NCBI GenBank assembly: GCA_002309275.1
Contig: DBXL01000010.1
Coordinates: forward strand, 37,802 to 44,472
DNA length: 6,671 bases
Direction of reading: 5' to 3'
Origin: Ruminococcaceae bacterium UBA1213
GTDB taxonomy: Bacteria > Bacillota > Clostridia > Oscillospirales > Acutalibacteraceae
The notes below the pieces were generated by a model. The model saw nothing but the letters and a program-made list of their open reading frames with translations. It was not told the DNA's origin and did no database searches. Each line of letters begins with the position of its first letter. Position 1 is the stretch's first letter. The position numbers and the translations under genes are program-made. Of the stretch, positions 1-5,809 are shown piece after piece.

Positions 1-545
1 GGTTCGGCTGTCCATAAATCCTCGCATATCTCAACACCCAACTTAAATTCGGGCATTTCTATACACTCAAAAATAACATTTTTTCCAATCTCAGTCCATT
101 GGGTATCTTCACCGCTGAACATTCCCACATCTATTGAGCCGTCTTTTGCAGGGGTGAAATGTCTTAACTCATAAAATTCGGAATAGTTCGGGATATATTT
201 TTTCGGCACTAATCTCAATAAATCACCGTGACAAATGACCGCTGCACAATTATATAAACCCGAATTTGCCCTGACAGGCAAGCCCACCAATATGACACAA
301 TCCAACTCTTTTGTTTCATTGATAATCACTTTGAGATTTTCCTGTGCGGAGTTCAGCAAAGCCCTCTGCAAAAACAAATCTCCACAAGTATAGCCTGTAA
401 TGCAAAGTTCGGGGAATACTACCAATGAAGCACCATTTTCAACCGCCTCTTTAGCCATTGCAATTATTTTTTGTGCATTACCCGTACAGTCGGCAACTTT
501 TATATGCGGTGTTGCACTCGCAACTCGCAAAAATCCGTCTTTCAT
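1..545 (-). CDS. nadE: Glutamine-dependent NAD+ synthetase, N-terminal glutaminase (nitrilase-like) domain, partial at window edge
   Basis: Glutamine-dependent NAD+ synthetase converts nicotinic acid adenine dinucleotide, ATP and glutamine to NAD+ in the cytoplasm. Only the first 181 codons are present; the rest of the glutaminase domain and the C-terminal synthetase domain lie beyond the left edge. The visible part is a carbon-nitrogen hydrolase domain with all three catalytic residues in family context: Glu46 in VVFPELCITGY, Lys115 in LVPKKYIPNYSEFYE, and the nucleophile Cys174 in GVEICEDLW. These motifs and the spacing fit the two-domain glutamine-using enzyme rather than the short ammonia-dependent one, which lacks this domain. 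The ATG at 545-543 is preceded by GGAGG (plus-strand CCTCC, 555-559) and a good minus-strand promoter. Another nitrilase-family amidase is possible since the C-terminal half is unseen, but EICEDLW with VPKKYIPNYSEFYE is very characteristic. Confidence 0.93.
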   Translation of the reverse strand, partial: MKDGFLRVASATPHIKVADCTGNAQKIIAMAKEAVENGASLVVFPELCITGYTCGDLFLQRALLNSAQENLKVIINETKELDCVILVGLPVRANSGLYNCAAVICHGDLLRLVPKKYIPNYSEFYELRHFTPAKDGSIDVGMFSGEDTQWTEIGKNVIFECIEMPEFKLGVEICEDLWTAE

Positions 546-582
546 AAAATCATTCCTCCGCAAAAAAATTTTTTATGTCAAT

Positions 583-611
583 ATTTTAACATATTTTGTA
601 AGTATTTTCAA
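583..611 (-). promoter_or_regulatory. Promoter of nadE
   Basis: On the minus strand a TTGAAA -35 hexamer (611-606) is followed by a 17-base spacer and a TAAAAT -10 hexamer (588-583). A TGT directly before the -10 makes it an extended -10. Each hexamer matches the sigma-A consensus at 5 of 6 positions. The predicted start near 576 gives a leader of about 30 bases containing the GGAGG site of nadE. It diverges from the tRNA promoter at 650-678. Confidence 0.72.
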
Positions 612-649
612 TAGAAACCATTTTTTTAATCATAACGGAAAATCGGGTA

Positions 650-678
650 TTGACAATTTTGAATTTATATAGTAAAAT
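650..678 (+). promoter_or_regulatory. Promoter of tRNA-Thr(CGU)
   Basis: A perfect TTGACA -35 (650-655), a 17-base spacer and a TAAAAT -10 (673-678) stand 15 bases before the mature tRNA 5' end. The predicted start near 685 leaves a leader of about 9 bases for RNase P to remove. Confidence 0.82.
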
Positions 679-693
679 AGTCTGTGTCGATAT

Positions 694-769
694 GCTGGTG
701 TAGCTCAGTCGGTAGAGCAGCTCATTCGTAATGAGCAGGTCGGGGGTTCAAGTCCGTTCACCAGCTCCA
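694..769 (+). tRNA. tRNA-Thr, anticodon CGU
   Basis: This is a complete 76-base cloverleaf with an encoded CCA end. The acceptor stem GCTGGTG pairs with CACCAGC, the D stem is GCTC/GAGC, and the anticodon stem GCTCA/TGAGC closes the loop TTCGTAA. The anticodon CGT is at 727-729 and reads the threonine codon ACG. The T arm keeps the TTCAA core, but the T stem GGGGG/CCGTT has a central G-G mismatch and two G-U pairs. The downstream tRNA-Thr shares the G-G mismatch, so it is probably normal in this lineage. The gene has its own promoter and terminator. Confidence 0.96.
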
Positions 770-779
770 TGCTTTTTTA

Positions 780-820
780 GGTGACTTTCGTTTTTTTCGG
801 AAGTCACTTTTAATTTTTTT
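780..820 (+). terminator. Rho-independent terminator after tRNA-Thr(CGU)
   Basis: A 10-bp stem (GTGACTTTCG 781-790 with CGGAAGTCAC 798-807, one G-U pair) encloses a loop of seven T residues. It is followed by TTTTAATTTTTTT at 808-820. It separates the tRNA unit from the five-gene block downstream. Confidence 0.85.
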
Positions 821-842
821 GTCGGAATATATTTTCTGATAC

Positions 843-871
843 TTGTAATTTGGGAACGATTAAAGTATAAT
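843..871 (+). promoter_or_regulatory. Promoter of the five-gene block
   Basis: A perfect TATAAT -10 (866-871) lies 17 bases after a TTGTAA -35 (843-848, 4 of 6 consensus positions). The predicted start near 878 gives a leader of about 32 bases before the ATG at 910. It also makes initiation at the in-frame GTG at 877 very unlikely, because that codon coincides with the transcript start. No riboswitch, T-box or PyrR-type attenuator fits in so short a leader. Confidence 0.7.
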
Positions 872-909
872 GTATTGTGTATAAAATAAAAAAGGTCGTG
901 AATGTAAAA

Positions 910-2811
910 ATGAAAAAAATAACTGCATTACTTGCGGCAGCAATAATGGCTTTAACAATATCCATGCCTGTCATGGCAGAGCCGAGTGACGAAAGTCTTG
1001 ATACGGCATCTGCAGTAACGTCTGCCGAGAGTGAAAGTCCCGCTGAAGATGAAGTTTCCGAAACGGAAAGCACGGATGATGAAAACGAGATTTCCGAAAC
1101 GGAAAGCACTGATACAGAAGAAGAAATTTCCGACAGTGCCGAAACAGAAGAAAGTATTGTCAGTGAAAATTCTGCCGAGAAGCCTAAAAAGGTGTATTAT
1201 ACGGATTATCCCATACCGGAGGCAGAAATGTATATCAGCTTTCCGAATGATATGTATGTGCTGACCAGGGATATAGACATCAATTCTCCTGCACTCCAGG
1301 CCTGCAAGCTGACAAGGACAGAACTCATAAAAAGCTTTGAGGAAACGGGAAATTATATAAGGGCGATTGCAGATGATTTTACATATGAAGTGACTGTGAA
1401 CATACTCAAGGATGACAATACAAAAACGATTGGAGATATATCAGCCCTTACCGACAGCGAAATACAGACGATTGCGGATAATCACCTTTCACAGCCGATA
1501 TACACGGGCTGTTCACGTACAAAATACAATAATATCATGTACCTTTCATTTCCGTTTGAGTATGCGGAGGGAAAAACGAAAATTGCAGGTGTCCAGAAAT
1601 ACACCATTGCCAAGGGTGCAAGAATACTGATAACATTCCAGTCGTATGCAGGGGAGATTGATAAAGAGTTTGATTCCTTTATCATGTCTGTAATGGAACG
1701 TGTACTGTATGACGGCGTAAGCCCTGAGCCTGAAACATCTGTTTCAGACGACAAAAAATCCTCTGCCATTACTAATCTTGATGTGAGATATGTATATTTG
1801 ATGATAACCTCTCTTGTGGCACTGATATTCCTCATGCTTATCATCATCACGGCAATGAAATACAAGAAGTCAAGAAAAAAAGTTTTGCCTGAGCCGGTTG
1901 CAGTGGCGGAAGAAAAAACGGAAACGGCTGAAATAAAAAAGGAAGAACCCGAAAAGACGGAAACAAAGCCTGTTGAGGTACCTGAAAAGGAAGAAGAAAA
2001 GCCGGCTGTTGAAGTGCCTGAAAAGGCAGAGGAAACACCTGCCGAAAAGCCTGAAACAGAGCCTGAAAAGGAACCCGAAACGGAAAAAAAGCCCGAAACC
2101 GTAAAAGAAGAGGTAAAACAAGTAGAAGAAGAGCCTGAAACGCCCGTGGAAAACGTGAGTGAAGAGCCTGAAGCCGATGAAGAATTGCCTGTGATAGAAA
2201 ATCAGCTTGAGCTTGTGGAGATAGCTTTCAGGATAATCCCCGCCCTTGGCAAAGAAGAGGAAGATACCAATGATATATGGAACTTTATCTATAAGAAGTA
2301 TGATGATATAGAGTTTTTTGCATCTCACGGAAACAGAAATTACGGCAATGCAAATGCATTTTATCAAATAAATGCTGCCAGTGATATAACCCCTCCTGAA
2401 AATGTTGACGAAAAAATAAGGACTGAAACACTTGAAACGGTTGTAGGCGACAATGAACCCGAAAAACTGAAAGTGGAAGAACAGCCCGCTGAAGATCATA
2501 CAGACCTTAATGAACTCATAGACGGCTCGTCAGAGATACAGCCTAAAGAAAAGCCTGCTGTGGCAGAGGAAGAAGAAGAGGAGCCTCAGGAGGAAAGCAA
2601 TGAAAAAATAAGTGCTATGCGTACATCTGAAATGCAGTTCGGCAAGCCTGCCAAACGTCCTGAAAACGAGATATACAAGGCAGATGAAAAGCCCATCAAA
2701 GAGCAGAATATCAAACTTGAAATCGCCAAAAAAGAGGACGGCAGTATTAAAATAGGTGCGAATAACGGTGAAAAGTCGCTTGATGTCGAGATAGAGGACA
2801 CTTCAAAATGA
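910..2811 (+). CDS. Secreted-domain, single-pass membrane protein with long acidic Glu/Pro/Lys-rich cytoplasmic tail; function unknown
   Basis: I do not recognise this 633-residue protein. Residues 1-23 form a signal peptide (MKK, hydrophobic core, VMA then EP). Residues 24-94 are a Ser/Thr/Glu linker with three 12-residue repeats. Residues about 95-268 look like a folded extracytoplasmic domain containing the only two cysteines, Cys132 and Cys201. A hydrophobic helix at about 294-316 followed by KYKKSRKK predicts an extracellular N terminus and cytoplasmic C terminus. Residues 325-428 are low-complexity Pro/Glu/Lys. Residues 430-495 form an ordered-looking island rich in aromatics and Asn, and the rest is an acidic, probably disordered tail. 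I chose ATG 910 because it starts a textbook signal peptide and suits the promoter; the ribosome site is weak (AAAGG at 891-895, 14 bases away). GTG 877 and GTG 898 are in frame but less likely. A surface sensor or scaffold role is inference only. Confidence 0.85.
   Translation: MKKITALLAAAIMALTISMPVMAEPSDESLDTASAVTSAESESPAEDEVSETESTDDENEISETESTDTEEEISDSAETEESIVSENSAEKPKKVYYTDYPIPEAEMYISFPNDMYVLTRDIDINSPALQACKLTRTELIKSFEETGNYIRAIADDFTYEVTVNILKDDNTKTIGDISALTDSEIQTIADNHLSQPIYTGCSRTKYNNIMYLSFPFEYAEGKTKIAGVQKYTIAKGARILITFQSYAGEIDKEFDSFIMSVMERVLYDGVSPEPETSVSDDKKSSAITNLDVRYVYLMITSLVALIFLMLIIITAMKYKKSRKKVLPEPVAVAEEKTETAEIKKEEPEKTETKPVEVPEKEEEKPAVEVPEKAEETPAEKPETEPEKEPETEKKPETVKEEVKQVEEEPETPVENVSEEPEADEELPVIENQLELVEIAFRIIPALGKEEEDTNDIWNFIYKKYDDIEFFASHGNRNYGNANAFYQINAASDITPPENVDEKIRTETLETVVGDNEPEKLKVEEQPAEDHTDLNELIDGSSEIQPKEKPAVAEEEEEEPQEESNEKISAMRTSEMQFGKPAKRPENEIYKADEKPIKEQNIKLEIAKKEDGSIKIGANNGEKSLDVEIEDTSK
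1051..1158 (+). repeat. Three tandem 36-bp (12-residue) repeats in the extracellular linker
   Basis: Units start at 1051, 1087 and 1123 and encode EVSETESTDDEN, EISETESTDTEE and the more diverged EISDSAETEESI. Units 1 and 2 share a 23-base stretch (1055-1077 and 1091-1113) with one mismatch. Each of these holds the near-palindrome TTTCCGAAACGGAAA, a 6-bp stem around AAA. The array codes for an acidic, probably extended stalk between the signal peptide and the folded domain. Copy number could vary between strains by slippage. Confidence 0.8.
1972..2043 (+). repeat. Two tandem 36-bp (12-residue) repeats in the cytoplasmic tail
   Basis: Units at 1972-2007 and 2008-2043 encode VEVPEKEEEKPA and VEVPEKAEETPA, differing at two residues. 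More degenerate Pro-Glu-Lys-Thr sequence follows. The unit length equals that of the extracellular array although the two encoded sequences are unrelated, so the shared 12-residue period may be coincidental. Confidence 0.75.
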
Positions 2812-2830
2812 GAAACGGAGGCAATGAAAA

Positions 2831-3457
2831 ATGAACAGAGAATTTGTGTTTGAGCGTGACACGGGAATCATGTTTCAACGTGCGAAAATGCCCGAACAGC
2901 CCTTAAAACCGAAAAATAATCAGTTTACCATTATTCCCAGACTTGAAAGCGTGAATGCAGAGGAATATAACAAGCAGTTTGAAGAGCTGATACAATCCAT
3001 GCCGAAGAACCTTGCCTATTCGGCAAAATTCGGCAAAGAGGATATTATACCGCCGGGAGTTTCGCCGAGAACTCCAAAGCATAATGCGAAACCTGCGGAG
3101 AAATTCAGAACGGAAGAAAAAGAAGAGCCTTTGAAAGAAATCAAAAAGACGGTTGCCAAATCTCCGGAGCCTGAAAAAATCACTCCACCGCCTGAGCCTG
3201 TAAAAGCAGAGCCGAAGCCCGAGCCGAAAAAAACAGAACCTGCTCCGCCTGTACAAAATGATGAACCCATTGTATTCTACACGGGATACGAACAGGAAAG
3301 CAGTCCCTTGAGTGAGGAATTCAAAAATAAAGAAATCATCATTGAGGGCGGAAAAAAGAAACCTGCCGGCTCTTTCAAAGAAAGATTTGTCAATACTTTC
3401 CACAGACTGTTTGCAACACCTGCCGAAGATGAATTTTCAAACAATGATTTTGAATAA
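2831..3457 (+). CDS. Small Pro/Lys/Glu-rich soluble protein, likely partner of the upstream membrane protein; function unknown
   Basis: I do not recognise this 208-residue protein. It has no signal peptide, no membrane helix and no cysteine. Residues 1-75 look partly ordered, with MNREFVFERDTGIMF at the start and a helical stretch near 43-56 (AEEYNKQFEELIQS). Residues 76-145 are a charged and proline-rich linker, with runs such as PEPVKAEPKPEPKK. The C-terminal part returns to conserved-looking sequence and includes a likely amphipathic helix near 181-195 (SFKERFVNTFHRLFA), then an acidic end. ATG 2831 is supported by GGAGG at 2817-2821, nine bases upstream; an ATG at 2824 is out of frame and stops quickly. 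The gene starts 19 bases after the membrane protein gene. The tight spacing and similar Pro/Glu/Lys composition suggest the two products act together, which is inference. Confidence 0.82.
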   Translation: MNREFVFERDTGIMFQRAKMPEQPLKPKNNQFTIIPRLESVNAEEYNKQFEELIQSMPKNLAYSAKFGKEDIIPPGVSPRTPKHNAKPAEKFRTEEKEEPLKEIKKTVAKSPEPEKITPPPEPVKAEPKPEPKKTEPAPPVQNDEPIVFYTGYEQESSPLSEEFKNKEIIIEGGKKKPAGSFKERFVNTFHRLFATPAEDEFSNNDFE

Positions 3458-3471
3458 AGGACGGTGAAAAA

Positions 3472-4734
3472 ATGGATAATATAAAAATAGAAAATGCCCA
3501 TATCATCGATCCACAAAACAATATTGACTCAGTGGGAGATATTTATATAAAAGACGGCGTTTTCTCCGAGCCTTTTCACGATGAAAATATGCTTGTCATA
3601 GATGGTACAGGCTTATGTGCAGTGCCGGGGCTTGTTGATTTGCACGTTCATCTGCGTGAACCGGGACAAACTCAAAAAGAAGATATTATATCCGGCTGTA
3701 AAGCAGCCGCTGCAGGCGGTGTGACAAGTCTGCTTGCCATGCCGAATACCACTCCTGCCGTTGACACTCCCGAAACCGTCAAATATATTCTTGAAAAAGC
3801 TAAAAATGCAGACGCTCATGTATATGTTGTCGGTGCGATAACCCATGAACTTAAAAGCGAAAAACCTACTGACATTCAGGCTCTTTACAATGCAGGCATA
3901 TCCGCTCTTTCCGATGACGGCAGACCTGTCGAAAATACCGCCTTTATGGTGAACGCCATGAAAAAGGCAAATGAACTCAACATTCCCGTGACGGCACATT
4001 GTGAAGATCCATACCTTGCAGGCGGAAAAGTCAATGAAGGCAGAATGTCCGAAATGCTCGGCGTAAAGGGAATGCCTGCTGCTGCGGAAGATGCAGGCAC
4101 GGCAAGGGAAATTGCACTTGCGGCGGCATACGATTTGCCGATACATATATGTCATGTCAGTACGGCAACTTCTGCCGCCATGATAAAAGACGCTAAAAAA
4201 CGTGGTGTAAAAGTCACCGCCGAAACTGCTCCGCATTATATCACCCTCACGGAAGATGTCCTTTCAAACCGTGACGCTGATTATAGAATGAATCCGCCTC
4301 TCAGAACCGAAAAAGACCGTCTTGCCATGATAGAGGGCTTGCTTGACGGTACACTTGACGCAATCGCCACAGACCATGCTCCCCATACGGTTGAGGAAAA
4401 ATCTGATTTTGTCAAAGCCCCCAACGGCTCTGTCGGCATGGAAACCTCTTTTTCGGCTTCCTACACGATACTTGTAAAAAGCGGTCTGATGACAATAGCA
4501 CAGCTTATCGAAAAGATGTCCTGCACTCCCGCCAAAATTCTTCATATCAATGCAGGCACTCTTTCCGTCGGCAAGCCTGCCGATATAATGCTTTTCAGCC
4601 CCGATGAAGAATGGATTGTCAATCCCGATAAACTTCACGGCAAATCCAAAAATACCCCTTTCAAAAACATGACTCTTACTTCAAAAGTGAAACTCACCAT
4701 TTGCGGCGGCAGAATCGTATTCAATGAGAAATGA
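3472..4734 (+). CDS. pyrC: Dihydroorotase, class I
   Basis: Dihydroorotase is the third enzyme of UMP synthesis and cyclises N-carbamoyl-L-aspartate to dihydroorotate in the cytoplasm. At 420 residues this has the usual length of the class I bacterial enzyme of the amidohydrolase superfamily. Visible motifs are GLVDLHVHLREPG with metal ligands His58 and His60 and substrate-binding Arg62, and AMPNTTP with Asn92. SDDGRP follows with the metal-bridging aspartate (Asp148 or Asp149), then His176 in TAHCEDP, His228 in ICHVST, and the catalytic aspartate Asp301 in ATDHAPH. The set is complete, so the enzyme should be active. An aspartate sits where class II enzymes use a carboxylated lysine, as is known for class I. 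AAAGGA at 3456-3461 overlaps the stop of the preceding gene, giving a 14-base gap and likely co-transcription. The last codons (NEK, stop) lie in a heptanucleotide repeat block. Confidence 0.96.
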   Translation: MDNIKIENAHIIDPQNNIDSVGDIYIKDGVFSEPFHDENMLVIDGTGLCAVPGLVDLHVHLREPGQTQKEDIISGCKAAAAGGVTSLLAMPNTTPAVDTPETVKYILEKAKNADAHVYVVGAITHELKSEKPTDIQALYNAGISALSDDGRPVENTAFMVNAMKKANELNIPVTAHCEDPYLAGGKVNEGRMSEMLGVKGMPAAAEDAGTAREIALAAAYDLPIHICHVSTATSAAMIKDAKKRGVKVTAETAPHYITLTEDVLSNRDADYRMNPPLRTEKDRLAMIEGLLDGTLDAIATDHAPHTVEEKSDFVKAPNGSVGMETSFSASYTILVKSGLMTIAQLIEKMSCTPAKILHINAGTLSVGKPADIMLFSPDEEWIVNPDKLHGKSKNTPFKNMTLTSKVKLTICGGRIVFNEK

Positions 4735-4831
4735 GGAATTAGGAGTGAGGAATGGTTTTCACACTCTGAAAGATAAAAAGGAGTTTGAGAAATTGGCGGA
4801 AAGCTCCACTCTCCAAACTCCACTCTAAAAT
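4725..4831. repeat. MITE-like or STRR-like element of 7-bp repeat units in two opposed blocks between pyrC and pyrF
   Basis: The left block (4725-4752) reads as four 7-base units: TGAGAAA at 4725, TGAGGAA at 4732, TTAGGAG at 4739 and TGAGGAA at 4746. The right block (4804-4831) has CTCCACT at 4804, CTCCAAA at 4811, CTCCACT at 4818 and the degenerate CTAAAAT at 4825. The blocks are purine-rich and pyrimidine-rich respectively, so they form an imperfect inverted repeat around a core of about 51 bp. The core also has inverted pieces (ACTC 4763-4766 with GAGT 4781-4784, and flanking pairs), so the transcript could fold into one long imperfect hairpin. The left block overlaps the last codons and stop of pyrC. 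Whether this is a mobile element or a slippage-born repeat cannot be settled from one copy. Confidence 0.6.
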
Positions 4832-4847
4832 AAAGGAGAAGATAAAT

Positions 4848-5783
4848 ATGTCATTTGACAGATTGATTGACGGAATCGTAAAAATGCAGAATCCCACAGT
4901 TGCAGGTCTTGATCCCAAACTTGACTTTATTCCCGACTATATCAAAGAGAATGCCTACATGGAACATGGCAAAACTCTCGAAGGTGCGGCAGCCGCTTTG
5001 TTTGAATTCAACAAAGGCTTGATTGACGCATTGTGTGATATAGTCCCCGCTGTAAAGCCTCAGGCAGCTTATTATGAAATGTATGGCTGGAATGGCGTAC
5101 ACGCTCTGCAAAAGACCATTGAATATGCCAAAAGTAAGGGAATGTTTGTCATAACGGACGGAAAAAGAAATGATATTGGCACAACGATGGAAGCCTATGC
5201 AAAAGCACATCTCGGCATTACTGACGTTGACGGCGAAAAAATTGAGCCTTTCGGTGCAGACGCTCTGACAGTCAACGGCTATCTCGGCACTGACGGCGTA
5301 AAGCCTGTTTTAAATGTATGTAAGGAATTTGACAAGGGTATGTTTATACTTGTCAAGACTTCCAATCCCTCTTCCGGCGAATTGCAGGACAGAATCCTTG
5401 ATGATGAAAAAACCGTTTACAGAACAATGGGCGATATGTGTGAAAACTGGGGCAGTGAAATCATGGGACAGTATGGCTATTCCGGTGTAGGTGCGGTTGT
5501 AGGTGCAACTTATCCCCAACAGCTCGGTGAACTCCGCAAAGCCCTCCCCCATACATTTTTCCTCGTACCCGGATACGGTGCACAAGGCGGCGGTGCGGCT
5601 GACGTTGCTCCTGCCTTTGATGAAAAAGGACTTGGTGCTATTATCAATTCCTCCCGTGGAATCATGTGTGCATGGAAAAAGGAAAGCGGCACCGCTCCCA
5701 AAGACTATGCACAGGCTGCAAGACGTGAAGCGATTCGTATGCGTGATGAGATAGTTTCCTATATAGGCACTATTACAAAATAA
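4848..5783 (+). CDS. pyrF: Orotidine-5'-phosphate decarboxylase, type 2
   Basis: OMP decarboxylase catalyses the last step of UMP synthesis, orotidine 5'-phosphate to UMP plus CO2, in the cytoplasm. The 311-residue product belongs to the longer type 2 subfamily. It shows VAGLDPK near the N terminus (Asp22), the catalytic DGKRNDIGTT motif with Asp104, Lys106 and Asp109, KTSNPSS (170-176), the glycine-rich VPGYGAQGGG (240-249), and NSSRGI with Arg270, expected to bind the substrate phosphate. The reading frame stays open upstream to 4785. I start at ATG 4848 because AAAGGAG (4832-4838) lies nine bases before it and family sequences begin with MSFDRL-like residues, whereas the extension would be translated repeat DNA. 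A 113-base gap filled by the repeat element separates it from pyrC. The usual neighbours pyrK and pyrD are absent here. Confidence 0.95.
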   Translation: MSFDRLIDGIVKMQNPTVAGLDPKLDFIPDYIKENAYMEHGKTLEGAAAALFEFNKGLIDALCDIVPAVKPQAAYYEMYGWNGVHALQKTIEYAKSKGMFVITDGKRNDIGTTMEAYAKAHLGITDVDGEKIEPFGADALTVNGYLGTDGVKPVLNVCKEFDKGMFILVKTSNPSSGELQDRILDDEKTVYRTMGDMCENWGSEIMGQYGYSGVGAVVGATYPQQLGELRKALPHTFFLVPGYGAQGGGAADVAPAFDEKGLGAIINSSRGIMCAWKKESGTAPKDYAQAARREAIRMRDEIVSYIGTITK

Positions 5784-5809
5784 CTTTCTTAAAGGAGTAA
5801 AAAATAAAA

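Noticed and set aside
400..672. Plus-strand open frame of 90 codons over the nadE start and its promoter
   Set aside because: It is antisense to the conserved nadE active-site region and runs through both divergent promoters. It has no ribosome site.
877..909. GTG 877 (or GTG 898) as start of the large membrane protein
   Set aside because: GTG 877 sits at the predicted transcription start and would put charged residues before the signal peptide. GTG 898 is too close to AAAGG. ATG 910 gives a standard signal peptide.
820..910. Possible PyrR attenuator, T-box or other leader RNA before the five-gene block
   Set aside because: The leader from the predicted start is only about 32 bases, and no anti-terminator / terminator pair, T-box motif or upstream Thr specifier can be found.
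810..1109. Minus-strand open frame of 99 codons across the block promoter and signal peptide
   Set aside because: It is a Ser-rich shadow of the acidic repeat codons and overlaps the promoter at 843-871.
1051..2043. Regularly spaced repeats as a CRISPR array
   Set aside because: The repeats are in-frame coding units of exactly 36 bp without spacers and vary at codon level, as protein repeats do.
1847..2499. Long open frames on the minus strand (1870-2499 and 1847-2038) opposite the Glu/Pro/Lys-rich tail
   Set aside because: Strings of GAA, AAG, CCT and GCC codons leave few stops on the opposite strand. The predicted products are Phe/Leu/Arg-rich nonsense, with no ribosome site, and the plus-strand protein has a clear domain plan.
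2903..3403. Minus-strand open frames opposite the 208-residue protein gene
   Set aside because: They have the same composition effect, with Phe/Arg-rich or Gly/Ser-rich translations and no ribosome site, and the plus-strand gene has GGAGG and operon spacing.
4785..4847. Upstream 21-codon extension of pyrF
   Set aside because: The extension is translated repeat-element DNA without a ribosome site. ATG 4848 has AAAGGAG at the right distance and matches the usual family N terminus.
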